A DNA stretch of 64,000 nucleotides, taken from NCBI GenBank assembly GCA_037178675.1, contig JAYMGJ010000096.1, positions 1 to 64,000 on the forward strand, read 5' to 3'. Numbering within the stretch: the first letter of the stretch is position 1; each line of letters begins with the position of its first letter. The notes beneath the pieces were generated by a model, which searched no databases, was not told the DNA's origin, and worked only from the letters and a program-made list of their open reading frames with translations. A program made the translations under genes and the position numbers. Origin of the DNA: Scleroderma bovista. Taxonomy: Eukaryota; Basidiomycota; Agaricomycetes; Boletales; Sclerodermataceae. Of the stretch, positions 1 through 11,700 are shown piece after piece.

Positions 1-735
1 ATGAAAACTACACAATGTTGGTAATCAACTCCAATACACAAACACTACACTACATTTCCTAATCAATAGTCCGCATTTTTGGTAATCAACACTAAACAAT
101 AATGGCTAATCAGAAGTCCGCACTTTTGGTAATCAACACTACACAACATTGGGTAATTAACACTACAGATCTTGGGTAGTGCACTACAACAATACTACAC
201 AATAATGGCTAATCAACAGTCCGCATTTTTGGTAATGAACACTATCACATCAACACTACACAACATTAGGTAATCAGTACTACACATTTTTGGTAGTACA
301 CTACAACAACACCACACAATATTGGTTGATCAATAGTCCGCATTTTTGGTAATCAGCACTACCACACCAAGAGTACCCAACATTAGGTAATCAATACTAC
401 ACATTTTTGGTAGTACACTACAACAACAACACTACACAACATTGGCCAATCAATAGTCCGCATTTTTGGTAATCAGCACTACCACACCAAGAGTACCCAA
501 CATTAGGTAATCAATACTACACATTTTTGGTAGTACACTACAACAACAACACTACACAACATTGGCTAATCAATAGTCCGCATTTTTGGTAATCAGCACT
601 ACCACACCAATAGAACACAACATTAGATAATCCAAGCTGCACATCTTTGGTAGTCAACACTATCACACCAACAGTACACAATATTGCCTAATCAATGGTC
701 CACATTTTTGGTAGTCAGCACAGTAATTTAATTCT
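1..735. repeat. AT-rich satellite, 120-bp unit
   Basis: Non-coding tandem repeat. The phrase CAATAGTCCGCATTTTTGG recurs at 331, 451 and 571, giving an exact 120-bp period. Positions 1-330 carry shorter and more diverged versions of the same words (AGTCCGCA, TTTTGGTAATCA, CTACACAACATT). No gene is visible. It lies directly before a second, unrelated satellite. Confidence 0.85.
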
Positions 736-738
736 GCA

Positions 739-1560
739 ATGTGTATCAATTTTGGGTCTGACCCAGTTTTGCAATGGTTGACAACTTTTTTGCTCAACAG
801 GCCTGACCCAGTTTTGCAGTACTTGACAACTTTGTTTCTCAACAGGCCTGACCCAGTTCTGCAATGTCAGCCTGACCCAGTTTTGCAATGCTTGACAACT
901 TTTTCCTCAACAGGCCTGACCCAGTTCTGCAATGTCAGCCTGGCCCAGTTTTGCAATGCTTGACAACTTTTTCCTCAACAGGCCTGACCCAGTTCTGCAA
1001 TGTCAGCCTGGCCCAGTTTTGCAATGCTTGACAACTTTTTCCTCAACAGGCCTGACCCAGTTCTGCAATGTCAGCCTGACCCAGTTTTGCAATGCTTGAC
1101 AACTTTTTTTCTCAACAGGCCTGATCCAGTTCTGCAATGTATATACAATGTCAGCCTGACCCAGTTTTGCAATGCTTGACAATTTTTTCCTCAAAAGGCC
1201 TGACCCCATTCTGCCATGTCAGCCTGACCCAGTTTTGCAGTAATTGACAACTTTTTTCTCAACAGGCCTGACCCAGTTTTGCAATGTATCTACAACATCG
1301 GCCAGTCCCAGCTTTGCAACACTTGTCAATTTTTTTGTTCAACAGGCCTGACCTAGTTTTACAATGCTCCCACCAGTCCCAGTTCTGCAATTTTTATCAA
1401 ACATCAGCCCATCCCAGTTTTGCAGTGATTAATGTCCCTCAGGCCTGTACTAGATTTGCAATAATAGAAAACATCGGCCTGGCCCAGTTCTGCGAGCATC
1501 GGCCGGCGTCGGCTAGTCCCACCTTTACAGGCAAATGTACATGTCCGATGACCCACTTTT
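739..1560. repeat. 68-bp minisatellite
   Basis: Tandem array built on words such as CAGGCCTGACCCAGTT and TTTTGCAATGCTTGACAAC. Unit starts at 911, 979 and 1047 give a 68-bp period; flanking units are more degenerate and run to about 1560. Open frames through it only spell the repeat (PDPVLQ) and are not real genes. Confidence 0.85.
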
Positions 1561-2058
1561 GCGAGGGCTTTTGACTGAACTATGTGTGTTCTCTGCATAG
1601 CTGTGCCACTGCCCTGACCCGGCGAGCGCGACAGGCGAACAGAGTCTTACGCTTAGTTTAGCGGAACAACTGTGGGGATCTAGTCCCGAAAGTAACCTTA
1701 CTCCTACGTCACCCCTTACGCTACCACCATACCTTACCAGTTCCCTCGTCACCTCGTCGAAGCGCAACAGGAGCGCTTGGCGATTATCTACGGTCCCCAC
1801 CCTGACACCCTTGTTAAAGTACAAGAAAGGGAGTCAGCGATCGAAGAAGAATTCCAGTTCACCAACGCCGTTGCCGCCTACAGTCGCCTTGTCAGCGACT
1901 TCGAAATCCAAGTCCTCCTCGGCTTCCATCATTCCCTTCCTGTCCCGCCCCTGCCAGACCTCCCGCTCGCGCGCTGCCGTACGTTCCGGTCCTCCCGTCT
2001 TCGACCGGTTAAACAAAGACCTACCCCCTATTCCCGTCTCCGTCCCTACTAGTTCGTC

Positions 2059-3057
2059 ATGGCAGACCTTGACCAACTCCTCGCCCAGCTTGTTCAGGGA
2101 CAAATCGCCCTGCAGGCACATATCGCGGCCCTTACGGCTGCACAGCCTCGACCTGCACCGCCGTCGCGCAAGAAGGTGGTCGCGGATCCCGGGAGTTACG
2201 ATGGCTCCCCTCAGAAATTCCACGAGTGGTGGTCAAAGATCAAGATCTGGATACAGATCTCGATGGAGGGGGCAAACGACGCCCAGGTTACTGCCGCAGT
2301 TCTCTCCCGGCTCACTGGCCCGAAAGCTGGTCGGTGGGCTCAGGTCCGTCTGGACGGCTGCATGGCGGCAGCCCAGGCCCTTGCCAACGCCCCGCCCGTC
2401 CCGGCTGGAGACCCGCAGCCCCCGCCGGCCTGGCCCGCTTGGGATGATTTCGCAGAGGAGATAGAGAGGTTCTTTCTCCCCGGAAACAACGCCGAGTGGG
2501 CACGTGCCCAACTGCTTCGCCTTAGGCAGGGCCCGAGGCAAAGGATCGACAACTTCTTGGCGCAGTTCGAGGCGCTCAAGAACCAGGGAGACTGTGGGAA
2601 TGAGTACGCCCGCGACTTGCTCGAACGTGCGCTCCAGAGGAAACTCCTGGAGCAAGTTTACGTACAGGGAATGCGTCGAGACACCTACGAGCGACTCGCA
2701 AACTCTGCTCGTGCGATGGGAAGAGCCCAGGAACTCTTCCTCATCAACCTCCAAGGGCAAGGCTCTGCCCGGTATTACCAGGGCCAATCATATTCGTCTT
2801 CAACCGCATCGGGGAGTGGTGTCCCGATGGACATAGGTGCCGTTGAGGCAAACCAGCAAAGGGGTAAAGGGCCCCAATGCTACAATTGCCAATTGTTTGG
2901 CCACATTGCACGAGAGTGCACAAAGCCGCGCCGCCCTCGTCGTGGGCAACCACAAGCACGGGCAACGCAAGCCCAGCCGGAGGATGACCGGCTAAATGCG
3001 GTCAGAGGAATGACGTTTGCAGAAATGCAGGCGTTCTTCAGAGATTTAAAAGATTAG
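2059..3057 (+). CDS. Gag polyprotein of Gypsy A
   Basis: A 332-residue capsid/nucleocapsid protein that would assemble the cytoplasmic virus-like particle. An N-terminal helical stretch is followed by a gag-type domain (about residues 40-230, including PQKFHEWWSK and EIERFFLPGNNAEWARAQLL). A CCHC zinc knuckle, CYNCQLFGHIAREC, lies at about residues 274-287 for RNA binding. The chosen ATG opens MADLDQLLAQLVQGQ. The TAG stop at 3055-3057 comes four bases after a slippery heptamer, and pol lies in the -1 frame, so most ribosomes should stop here and a minority should make Gag-Pol. Confidence 0.9.
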   Translation: MADLDQLLAQLVQGQIALQAHIAALTAAQPRPAPPSRKKVVADPGSYDGSPQKFHEWWSKIKIWIQISMEGANDAQVTAAVLSRLTGPKAGRWAQVRLDGCMAAAQALANAPPVPAGDPQPPPAWPAWDDFAEEIERFFLPGNNAEWARAQLLRLRQGPRQRIDNFLAQFEALKNQGDCGNEYARDLLERALQRKLLEQVYVQGMRRDTYERLANSARAMGRAQELFLINLQGQGSARYYQGQSYSSSTASGSGVPMDIGAVEANQQRGKGPQCYNCQLFGHIARECTKPRRPRRGQPQARATQAQPEDDRLNAVRGMTFAEMQAFFRDLKD

Positions 3058-3087
3058 TGAGTGAGGATAAAACGGGCATCCTCGCTC
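3045..3087 (+). promoter_or_regulatory. -1 programmed frameshift signal, gag-pol of Gypsy A
   Basis: The canonical heptamer T TTA AAA is at 3045-3051, in the correct phase with the gag frame (codons TTA, AAA). A 7-nt spacer (3052-3058) contains the gag stop. A 10-bp hairpin follows: GAGTGAGGAT (3059-3068) pairs with ATCCTCGCTC (3078-3087) with one G-U pair and a 9-nt loop. After a -1 slip, reading continues AGA TTA GTG AGT into the open pol frame. Heptamer, phase, spacer and stem all fit the known signal; use in the cell is inferred. Confidence 0.85.
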
Positions 3088-6000
3088 TCGAGTCTTCTTT
3101 GGACTTAGCTGTACGTATTCTGGACTATAGACTCTCTCGTGCTACTACTCCTGCAGTGCAGGAAATATTTAAATACCGCATTGCTTTGTTACGTACGAAA
3201 ATAGCGAAAACCCACAAAAAAGTGTCTCCCGTAGTCTCTCCTGTTTCAGTTTCCCCTTCTCGCTTTTCTGTTTTGTCAGTTGATACTATGGACTGTGACT
3301 CGGACTGTACTGTACCTTCTAAGGGGGTCCCTGCAAAGGGCTCGGTGCCAGAAGTAAAATCGAGCGTGCTTAATTCCCGATCGAATAAAAAAGTTTCTTC
3401 TCTTTCTTTGGCATCTAAGGAACCGGAAAGTCCCGCCGGCAACTTGGAAGTTCTCATGGACTTACGAAGGTCCTTCACAATGGAACGTGAAGTGACGGTA
3501 CCGGTCTGCATCCGCGGACCGCTTAACACTATTAAAGTAGACGCTCTGTTAGACAGTGGCGCTACTGGTTGTTTCGTTGACAAGAGCTGGGCTCTTGATC
3601 GGCGACTTCAGTTATCTAAGCTGGTGAAACCCGTTCCGGTGCTTAACGTAGATGGCACTAGGAATCAGGAGGGTGACATCACGCATTATGTATTGTTGAC
3701 AGTCGGTATTGGGAAACATGCTGAAAAGCTGTGGTGTGCCGTCACGTGCCTTGGAAAAGTGCCGCTTATCCTTGGCCACACCTGGCTTCAGAAGCACAAC
3801 CCCGATATAGATTGGGTAACAGGCAAAGTTAATTTAACTAGGTGTCCTCCAGAGTGCAAGTCACTTTTAGAGACACGCTTTGCTAAGTTATTGCGGGAAA
3901 ATGAGTCTCAGGAAACTTGGGTGCAAGCTTTAAAAGCTCATGAATCAAAGGTCACTATTGATGAGTCGACCCTAGAAGAAGCTCAGAAGCAGGTCCCTAA
4001 AGAGTACTGGGAGTTCTTAGATGTATTTAGTAAAAAGTCGTCAGAGCGCATGCCGCTAAGAAAACCTTGGGATCATGGAATTGATCTGAAAGAAGACTTC
4101 CCGCCCAAAAAGGGAAGACTTATTCCGCTCTCTGTTGATGAGAAAAAAGAAGTCGAATCGTTCCTTGATGATCAACTTGCTAAAGGATACATTCGGCCTT
4201 CTATTAGTCAGCAGACGTCACCGGTCTTCTTTATCCCGAAAAAGGACGGCAAGAAGCGCATGGTACAGGATTACCGCTATGTAAACGACTGGACGATTAA
4301 GAATAACTATCCGCTGCCGCTTATCTCTCAGCTTGTTGACAAGCTTAAGGGTTGTAAACTCTTCACGAAAATGGACCTTCGGTGGGGTTACAACAATGTG
4401 AGGATTCGCGAAGGCGATGAGTGGAAGGCTGCATTTGTAACGCACAAAGGGGCTTTCGAGCCGTTAGTTATGTATTTCGGTCTCTGTAATTCACCCGCGA
4501 CATTCCAAAAAATGATGAATGAAATCTTCCATGATATGTCGGATGTCTGCGTGGTGTATATCGATGACCTTATGATATTTACGGATACGGACGATCAGGA
4601 AAAGCATGATAGAATCGTGCTGGAAGTTTTGAAACGTTTACGTGATAACGACTTGTTTGTCAAACCTGAGAAGTGTCGCTTCAGAGTCACCGAAGTCGAC
4701 TTCCTCGGTATGATCGTGTCACGTGAGGGTATCAAAATGGACCCTGAGAAAGTTAATGCTATTTTGAAATGGCCTGAGCCAACGAACGTAAAGCAGGTTC
4801 GCGCGTTCTTAGGTCTCGGTAATTTCTATAGACGCTTTATTAAAGATTATGCGATCATGGCTAGACCCATGACGGACCTTACGTGTAAAGATACAGTATT
4901 TAACTTTGGAGAAAAGGAACGCGCTGCGTTTGAAGCTTTGAAAGCTGCCTTTACTCGCGCTCCGGTGCTTCAGTACCCCGATCAGGACCGCGAATTCCGC
5001 CTCGAAACCGATGCGTCTGAGTTCGCCGTCGGGGGAGTGATATCCGTGAAGTGCGAAGACGGCGAATTCAGGCCCGTAGCGTACATGTCACATTCCATGA
5101 CACCTCCAGAACGAAATTATCCTATTCACGATAAAGAGATGCTGGCCATCATAAAAGCCACTGAGGCCTGGCGCCATTATCTCGAGGCCACTCCTTATGC
5201 CTTTGAGATCTACACGGACCATCATAATTTAACGTACTTCACCAAGTCGCAGAATTTGTCTAAGCGCCAAGCGCGCTGGCAGATGTGGATGACGCGGTTT
5301 AACTATTCACTTATCTATAAGAAGGGAACCCAGATGCACGTTGCAGATCCGCTTAGCAGGCGATTGGACCATTACGTATCCAGTTCCGACGATAACAAGG
5401 ACCAGGTCCTGTTGAACCCGGTATCTGTTAAACTGATCGACGTCACTGATCAGTCTTACGAAGAGCGACAGTCGCTCATTACGAATTTCCACGATACTCC
5501 GGTTGCTGGTCATAAAGGAGTAAAAGCTACGTATAACGCGCTCAGGAAGCATTATTCTTGGAAAGGGATGAAAGAGCAGATTCAAACCTACGTAAAGCAC
5601 TGTCAAAAGTGCCAACAGTCCAAGGTGTCGAATCAAAAGACTTCTGGAAGTCTGGTCCCTCTCCCTACCCCTAGCGGCCCGTGGCTTGACGTCACTATGG
5701 ACTTTACCGAGATGCCGGATTCCCTCGGTTACAATTATATATTAGTCGTGGTTGATCGGTTCTCCAAAGAGGTCGTGTTTGTACCTTGCACTAAAGAGGA
5801 AACCGCCTTGTCAACCGCTGAGTTATTTAGAGATCATGTCTGGTGTCAGCATGGACTCCCGTCTTCCGTTGTGTCAGACCGTGGATCGGTCTTTGCAAGC
5901 AACTTCCTGGGGGAGTTGTATAGACTTTTAGGCGTTAAAAGGAAAATGTCCACGGCATTTCACCCTCAAACCGATGGTCAAACGGAGCGGTTGAACCACG

Positions 6001-6830
6001 AAATTAATCAGTATCTCCGAACCTACGTCAACGATCGTCAGAACGAATGGGCCAAATGGATCAAGATTGCCCAGTTCGTTTGGAACAATACGGTTTCGGA
6101 GGTGACCACTGATTCACCGTTTGGAATTACCCGGAGTTATTCCCCTCGTATGGGTGTTGAGCCGGTCGACACAGTAGCCCCAGCGGCTAAGGACTTTGCC
6201 GCCGTATTTAATAAAGTCGTGGAGTCTTCTGAGAAGGCAAAACGTAATATGAAGCTTCAGGCGGATAAGCATAGAAATCCCACCCCGGACTATGTTGTAG
6301 GCCAACAAGTTTGGCTTTCTACAGATAACCTTCGTATGCTAAATCGTGCTTCTAAGAAGCTTACGGAGAAGTGGATTGGTCCCTATGAGGTCACTCGAGT
6401 AACCCCGAATGCGGTTGAGCTTAAGCTCCCGAAAACTCTTCGAATTCACCCGGTTGTGAATGTCTCTCGGGTTAAACCTTATTTAGGTCCTCTTCCCGGC
6501 CAACCCGTGTCTCGGCCTGGTCCGATACATGTCTCTGAAGAACGCGATGAAGAGTACGAAGTGGACTATATCGTAGCCTCTCGTATTTATAAAAGACAGC
6601 TCCAGTACTTGGTACACTGGAAAGGATACGAAGAACATGAGAGAACATGGGAACCCTCGTCAAATTTGAAGAATTCTCCTCTGGTAGTCGAGCGCTTTTA
6701 CCGAGAGAACCCCTCCGCCCCTCGAAAGCTTCGTATGACCCAAGCGGACTTTGACTCGTTATTTAGTCGTGTTCCCGAAAACCTCACGGTTTGCGACGCT
6801 CAGTTCTGCAGTCTGGAATCCTGCACCTGA
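3051..6830 (+). CDS. Pol polyprotein of Gypsy A
   Basis: About 1257 residues from the first codon after the gag stop, made as a Gag-Pol fusion. Aspartic protease: LLDSGATGCFVD near residue 165. Reverse transcriptase: YIDDLM near residue 501, with upstream KMDLRWGYNNV and a KNNYPLPLI stretch. RNase H: ETDASEFAVGG near residue 650. Integrase: HHCC finger (residues ~812-855, ending HCQKCQQSK), then catalytic D in MDFTEMP, D in VSDRGSVF and E in DGQTERLNHE. A C-terminal chromodomain (about 1168-1215, LVHWKGYEEHERTWEP) probably guides insertion to marked chromatin. No internal stop, so it may still be functional, though the LTRs look incomplete. Confidence 0.92.
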   Translation, partial: RLVSEDKTGILALESSLDLAVRILDYRLSRATTPAVQEIFKYRIALLRTKIAKTHKKVSPVVSPVSVSPSRFSVLSVDTMDCDSDCTVPSKGVPAKGSVPEVKSSVLNSRSNKKVSSLSLASKEPESPAGNLEVLMDLRRSFTMEREVTVPVCIRGPLNTIKVDALLDSGATGCFVDKSWALDRRLQLSKLVKPVPVLNVDGTRNQEGDITHYVLLTVGIGKHAEKLWCAVTCLGKVPLILGHTWLQKHNPDIDWVTGKVNLTRCPPECKSLLETRFAKLLRENESQETWVQALKAHESKVTIDESTLEEAQKQVPKEYWEFLDVFSKKSSERMPLRKPWDHGIDLKEDFPPKKGRLIPLSVDEKKEVESFLDDQLAKGYIRPSISQQTSPVFFIPKKDGKKRMVQDYRYVNDWTIKNNYPLPLISQLVDKLKGCKLFTKMDLRWGYNNVRIREGDEWKAAFVTHKGAFEPLVMYFGLCNSPATFQKMMNEIFHDMSDVCVVYIDDLMIFTDTDDQEKHDRIVLEVLKRLRDNDLFVKPEKCRFRVTEVDFLGMIVSREGIKMDPEKVNAILKWPEPTNVKQVRAFLGLGNFYRRFIKDYAIMARPMTDLTCKDTVFNFGEKERAAFEALKAAFTRAPVLQYPDQDREFRLETDASEFAVGGVISVKCEDGEFRPVAYMSHSMTPPERNYPIHDKEMLAIIKATEAWRHYLEATPYAFEIYTDHHNLTYFTKSQNLSKRQARWQMWMTRFNYSLIYKKGTQMHVADPLSRRLDHYVSSSDDNKDQVLLNPVSVKLIDVTDQSYEERQSLITNFHDTPVAGHKGVKATYNALRKHYSWKGMKEQIQTYVKHCQKCQQSKVSNQKTSGSLVPLPTPSGPWLDVTMDFTEMPDSLGYNYILVVVDRFSKEVVFVPCTKEETALSTAELFRDHVWCQHGLPSSVVSDRGSVFASNFLGELYRLLGVKRKMSTAFHPQTDGQTERLNHEINQYLRTYVNDRQNEWAKWIKIAQFVWNNTVSEVTTDSPFGITRSYSPRMGVEPVDTVAPAAKDFAAVFNKVVESSEKAKRNMKLQADKHRNPTPDYVVGQQVWLSTDNLRMLNRASKKLTEKWIGPYEVTRVTPNAVELKLPKTLRIHPVVNVSRVKPYLGPLPGQPVSRPGPIHVSEERDEEYEVDYIVASRIYKRQLQYLVHWKGYEEHERTWEPSSNLKNSPLVVERFYRENPSAPRKLRMTQADFDSLFSRVPENLTVCDAQFCSLESCT

Positions 6831-6841
6831 GGGGGGAGTAG

Positions 6842-7096
6842 TGTTACGGTCCGACTTTTTATCTTATCTAATCTGCGATTAGATAGCGTTTATCTTATCT
6901 TAGTGTACAGCCTCTATCTTATCTACCTAGTCTAGACCTGTACCTCGTGCTATACACGCTGCCGCCCTTGACATCATTACGCATAGCCTTAGCTCCACAG
7001 TGATGTCATTACATAGCCTTCTACCTGCACGTAGCCTCATGGATAGCCTCGCGTGTAGTTGGGTCTTAGGTGTTCTGCCTAGGGTCATCTCACTAT
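6842..7096 (+). repeat. Truncated 3' LTR of Gypsy A
   Basis: Starts TGTTACGGTCC immediately after the polypurine tract that follows the pol stop. Contains several TATCTTATCT words, which may form the promoter region. The right end is uncertain: by 7101 the sequence already encodes gag of Gypsy B, so the LTR is probably cut short by rearrangement or nested insertion. Confidence 0.6.
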
Positions 7097-7100
7097 TCCC

Positions 7101-8700
7101 CTGAGAAGGGAGTGCTGGCATTCTACAATGATTTGAGGAGGCAGGCACACCGCATGGTTGAACCCCCTGACGAGTATTCATTCAGGAGGAAGTTCACTGG
7201 GGGTCTGCCCCTGTCTATTGTTAAGACGGTGCTAGAAGTGTGAGGGATAACGGCGGAGCATTCCTCCATGGATGAGATCCTCGACGAGGTGAAACAAATG
7301 GAAGGAGTGCAAAAGGCCCTGAGCCTGATGACAAGGAATAATCCTCAAAATGGAGGGATGGTCTCCAAAGGATCCTTGAGCAATCACCGCTCAGATGCGA
7401 GCAAGAACAGCAGCACCAATAGTAGCGGCCAGCCACAGTATAAGTTTGTGAGAAAGGGGAACCTGCTGTACAGGAGGCCCCTTGACAGAGATAGGAGCAC
7501 CAGTGCTCAGGGAGGTAAGGATCAGGGGACCTGCTCTCAGAGGCAGGGTTCCCAGAATAGCGGAGCAACTGCAGGGGCGACCAACCCCAGTACAGTGCAG
7601 AAGTCAAGCAATGCTGCATTCCACAAGGGAATTACTTGTTACAACTGCGGGACCGAGGGACATCTCACATCTGAGTGCTGGCACCCAAGGAAAGATAAGG
7701 GGAAGGTCCCCCAGGCACGTCTGTATGCAGTGGACATGCATGAGGACAAGGTTGACACCTCAAAGGATGAAGGAGTTGGGGAAGACCACCCCATCATCGA
7801 TGTCAACGACGAGAAAGCGAGTGATGATGCACAGGAAGCACAAGGACACAATGAGATGGAGGTGGAACACCTCAACATGTATTCTACTATTGACGAGGAA
7901 GAGGACAATGATGAACTCGTCAGATTCCTTGGGGCTATGCACCCCATAGAGGAGTTTGAGCAACCCGATGATGAGTGCGTCATCCAGTGTTGTTCCATGC
8001 AAGTAGAGTATGATGGGGGGATTAATCCCTTGGATGCCAGTACTGAGCTGACCCCGGCCCCATCGGAGGTCAAGGAAACTCCTCAAGAAAGACCAGCGGG
8101 AGCCAACAGCACTGTGGCGCAGGGAGTACATTCACGTTGGACTTGGAGGGCATGTTATGGCACAATACACTGGGGGAATTGTGCAGTGTGCACGGAGTAC
8201 ATATGCCACCTCGACGAAGCAGTGTGGGATGGCAACCCTTCAGTTGTGATTGCACTGTGGGAAATTGAGCAGCATGCTTGAGAGGAGTATGATAGGGGAT
8301 GGAACGACTGTGACCAGGCACAGATGCAGTGCAACTGGGCATGGGCGTGCAATGCGCATGAGGGGCGTGTGACGTCCCCTCAACCGTTGGTTGACGTCAG
8401 TGAGGTGACACCTGAGCAGGCTAGGCCCATGGATGTAGGGGATGAAACTGCAAGGGCGGATAGCCCCCCGATGATGGTCGCTGACAATGAAGAGCATGAT
8501 GACTTGTTCAAGAGTGAACTGCATCACATAGTGGCAGGCATGGGACTTCACGGTTTGGTGAGGGAATCTCCCATGCTGGCCCCAGCGAGTCCTGTAGGGA
8601 ATATGTACCCCCAAGCATTGACAGAAACGAGCATATTGCATTATGAGGACGACACAGTTGTCATAGTGCGCGGAAATGGTTGAGAGACTGTGATCTCTTC
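7101..8700 (+). pseudogene. Decayed gag of Gypsy B
   Basis: Reading starts within a Gypsy gag domain (FYNDLRRQAH, then RRKFTGGLPLSIVK); the N-terminal part is missing. A TGA near 7242 replaces an expected arginine codon (CGA to TGA). The frame then continues through MDEILDEVKQMEGVQKA to a CCHC knuckle (CYNCGTEGHLTSEC, about 7637-7678) and an acidic tail. Further stops at about 8279 and 8681 break the tail. Composition and stops show a dead copy, clearly older than Gypsy A. Confidence 0.75.
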
Positions 8701-8794
8701 AGGAGCATGGAATGGGGACAGGGCCCTGGCAAGGGTTGACCAGCGCATGGCCACGATGACCACTGAGCCTGTGGCTTGAGCGTTCTGATATGCA

Positions 8795-11700
8795 TTGAAC
8801 GTGAATAATTTGCAAGGGATGATCTTGTGTGCGATGGTTCCTGCAGGCATCCGGGCCTGCATTACTGTCGAGGCACTGATTCATGGGTGTCGTGCCCTCA
8901 CTATGGTTGACACTGGGAGTATGGGGAATTTCCTGAGCCCCACGTTTGCCACGGTCACCTGTGTGATTACATTCCCACTTGAGCAACAGCTCACTTTGCA
9001 GTTGGGATGCATGGGTAGCTGCTTGAGGATTACCCATGAAGCGCATGCTCAGCTATCGATCGGGGCATTTTCAGCCCAAATATACTTTGATATTGTGAAT
9101 ATCGACCACTACAATTGCATCCTAGGCATATCATTCCTGTGGCAGAACACCGCTGTTGTTGACTTCGGTCAACAGAAACTGTGCATTGGGCGGGGAGAGA
9201 TTCCCATGTTACAGGACCCCGAGGCCCCATCTGCGAGACCATCTCGCATGTGTGTATTGGGGAACCCTTCTCAATGTGATTGACTGCCTGTGCAGGTGGA
9301 CCTGGCTGGCGCCCGGTCGCGTGTATGCAGGGGAAGGGGGGGAGCATTGGAAGAATAGACCCAGTAAACGAAGCAGAACCTATGATTACAGTGAGGAGAC
9401 TTGCAGGAATTAGGGCAGTTAAGCCCATGACTGAGGGGGATATACCTCAATTACAGAACCAGTGGTTCCAAGAATATAATGACATATTAAGTGGGATGAT
9501 CCCAAAGTTACCACCCTTGTGGGAGGTGAACCACAGGATACCACTCTTAGACGAGGGCAAACAGTACTCATACCATTTGCCCAGGTGTCCAGACGTGCTG
9601 AAACAACAGTTGTCGGAAAAGATATGAACGTATACCAATGCTGGATGGTGGGAAATGAAGAGCATCCCGCAGGCCACTCCAATGCTATACATCCTGAAGA
9701 AAACTGGCAAGCTATGAATGGTCATAGATTGCTGGAAGAGGAATGACAATACTGTCAAGGACGTCACTCCCTTCCCTGATCAGGATCAGATCCAGATGGA
9801 CGTAGTGCAAGCGAAATACTGCTCAAAGATAGACCTATCCAACACGTATGAACAGGTGAGGGTAGAGCCTCAGGATGTGTGGAAGACTGCATTCTCCACA
9901 ATTTACGGGACCTTCCTCAGTCAGGTCATGCAACAAGGGGACTGCAACGCCCCACCAACGTTTCAACGTCTGATAACAATTATATTCTGTGACCATCTGG
10001 GTCGTTTCATCTATGCTTATCTCGACGATTTATTCGTCTATAGTGAGACAATCGAGGAGCATGAACAGCACCTGAGAAAGATATTCGAGATACTGAGGAA
10101 GAACGGATTCTACCTTGAGAAGGAAAAATGTGACTTATATGTGATAAGACTCGATTGCCTCAGACATGTCATTGATGAAAAGGGCATTCATGCTGACAGG
10201 GACAAGATGTCCCAGATCAGAGGCTGGAGGACCGAAAGGAATCTGAATGAGGTACAGAGATTTGTGGGCCTTGTAGAATACCTGGCACAGTTCATGTGCA
10301 ATGTGTCTACATACACCACACCTCTCACAGGGATACAGAGGAATGGTCATCCATTCCAGTGGAGGGAACTCCACGATAAGTGTTTCCAAACTATCAAGGT
10401 GCTGGCATGCAAATACCCTATTCTGAGGCCCATCAACCCCTCAAGACCTGAGCCTATATGGCTCGTGTGCAATGCTTCACTTTATGGAGTAAGTGCCCTG
10501 TATGGGCAAGGGCCCAAATGGAAGACCTGTAGACCTGCAGGGTTCATGTCAAAGAAGTTGATGGATGCCCAGCAGAACTACTGGACTTTCAAGCGAGAGA
10601 CACTCGCGATAATCGAAGCATTAATGAAGTGAGAGGATAAGCTCCTCAGATTCAAATTCATGATCGTCACCGACCACGAGGCATTGGGATACCTCAAGAC
10701 ACAGTGAAAGCTGTCCAGCAGACAGGTACGATGGCTGGATTATATGTCCAGATTTGATGTGACAATTGTCTACGTCAAGGGTACAGAGAACAAAGTAGTG
10801 GACTGTCTGTCCAGGTATTATGAGGACGGAGGTGGAGAATGTGCCTCCAATGAAGATATAGACTGGGCAAATGCTGACATTCACCTGGACCCAGAAGGGG
10901 ACAACCTCCCCCATGATTGGTGGCAGGAACTGCGCCTTAGCATGATAAGGGAAGTGGGGGGTGAACCCATGACGAAGAACAGGAGGATGACTGAGCAGAA
11001 GGAAGCTCGTAGGATGGAAGCAGAAGAGATGGTGACCAATGCCAAGAGGAGTAAGGGAGATGATCTCTCTGAAAATTTGGGAGACAATCCCAGCCTACTC
11101 AAATCTGCAGGTAGCTCACCTGACCTACCAAACCATATACAAGCGCAGCTGGGGCTTGAAGGTGCTATAAGCGCAGGATACAAGAATGACAGCGTGCTGT
11201 CCAAAGTGCTTGAAGAGCCCAAACATTTCGCAACATTCAGGGTGAGGGACAACCTCATATATACAGATAACAGAGGAGGGGAAGAAGTCCTCTGTGTACC
11301 TCATGCCAAATATGAAGGCAACACTATAATCACCATGATTATCACGCAGGCGCATCAAATATTAGGGCATCTGGGAGCCCAGAGAACAGTGGACTATGTC
11401 TGCAGATGGTATTGGTGGCCAAAACTAGGCCGAGAGATTGACAAGTACTGTCAGTCATGCACCATATGTCAGGCCACAAAGACCAACAACCAGAGGCCGA
11501 AAGGCCTCCTACACAGCATGCCCATACCAACTAGGCCCTGGGGGTCAATTGCAATGGACTTTGTAGGTCCGTTTCCCCCAAGTGAAGGGTTCGACTATAT
11601 GTGGGTCGTGCTGTGTAGACTCACATCAATGGTCCACCTGGTGCCGGTCAATACAACCATTAGAGCTTCACAGCTTGCATGTGTGTATGTGAAGGAAGTT

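Larger units (their letters stand above)
1563..7096 (+). mobile_element. Ty3/Gypsy retrotransposon A (chromodomain type)
   Basis: Contains an intact gag (2059-3057) and an intact pol (to 6830) in protease, reverse transcriptase, RNase H, integrase, chromodomain order, which defines Ty3/Gypsy chromoviruses. A polypurine tract (GAGGGGGGAGTAG, about 6829-6841) precedes an LTR that starts TGTTACGG at 6842. That LTR is cut near 7096, where gag of another Gypsy begins. No matching 5' LTR is visible; 1563-2058 is untranslated leader, perhaps with the tail of the 5' LTR. I could not identify a convincing primer-binding site. Intact frames suggest it is younger than its neighbour, but both ends look truncated. 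Confidence 0.85.

Noticed and set aside
739..963. Open frame spelling PDPVLQ repeats
   Set aside because: It is only the translation of the 68-bp minisatellite.
1675..1810. TGGGGATCTAGTCCC and TGGCGATTATCTACGG as Gypsy A primer-binding sites
   Set aside because: Neither continues into a recognisable tRNA 3' end complement, and the LTR edge is unknown.
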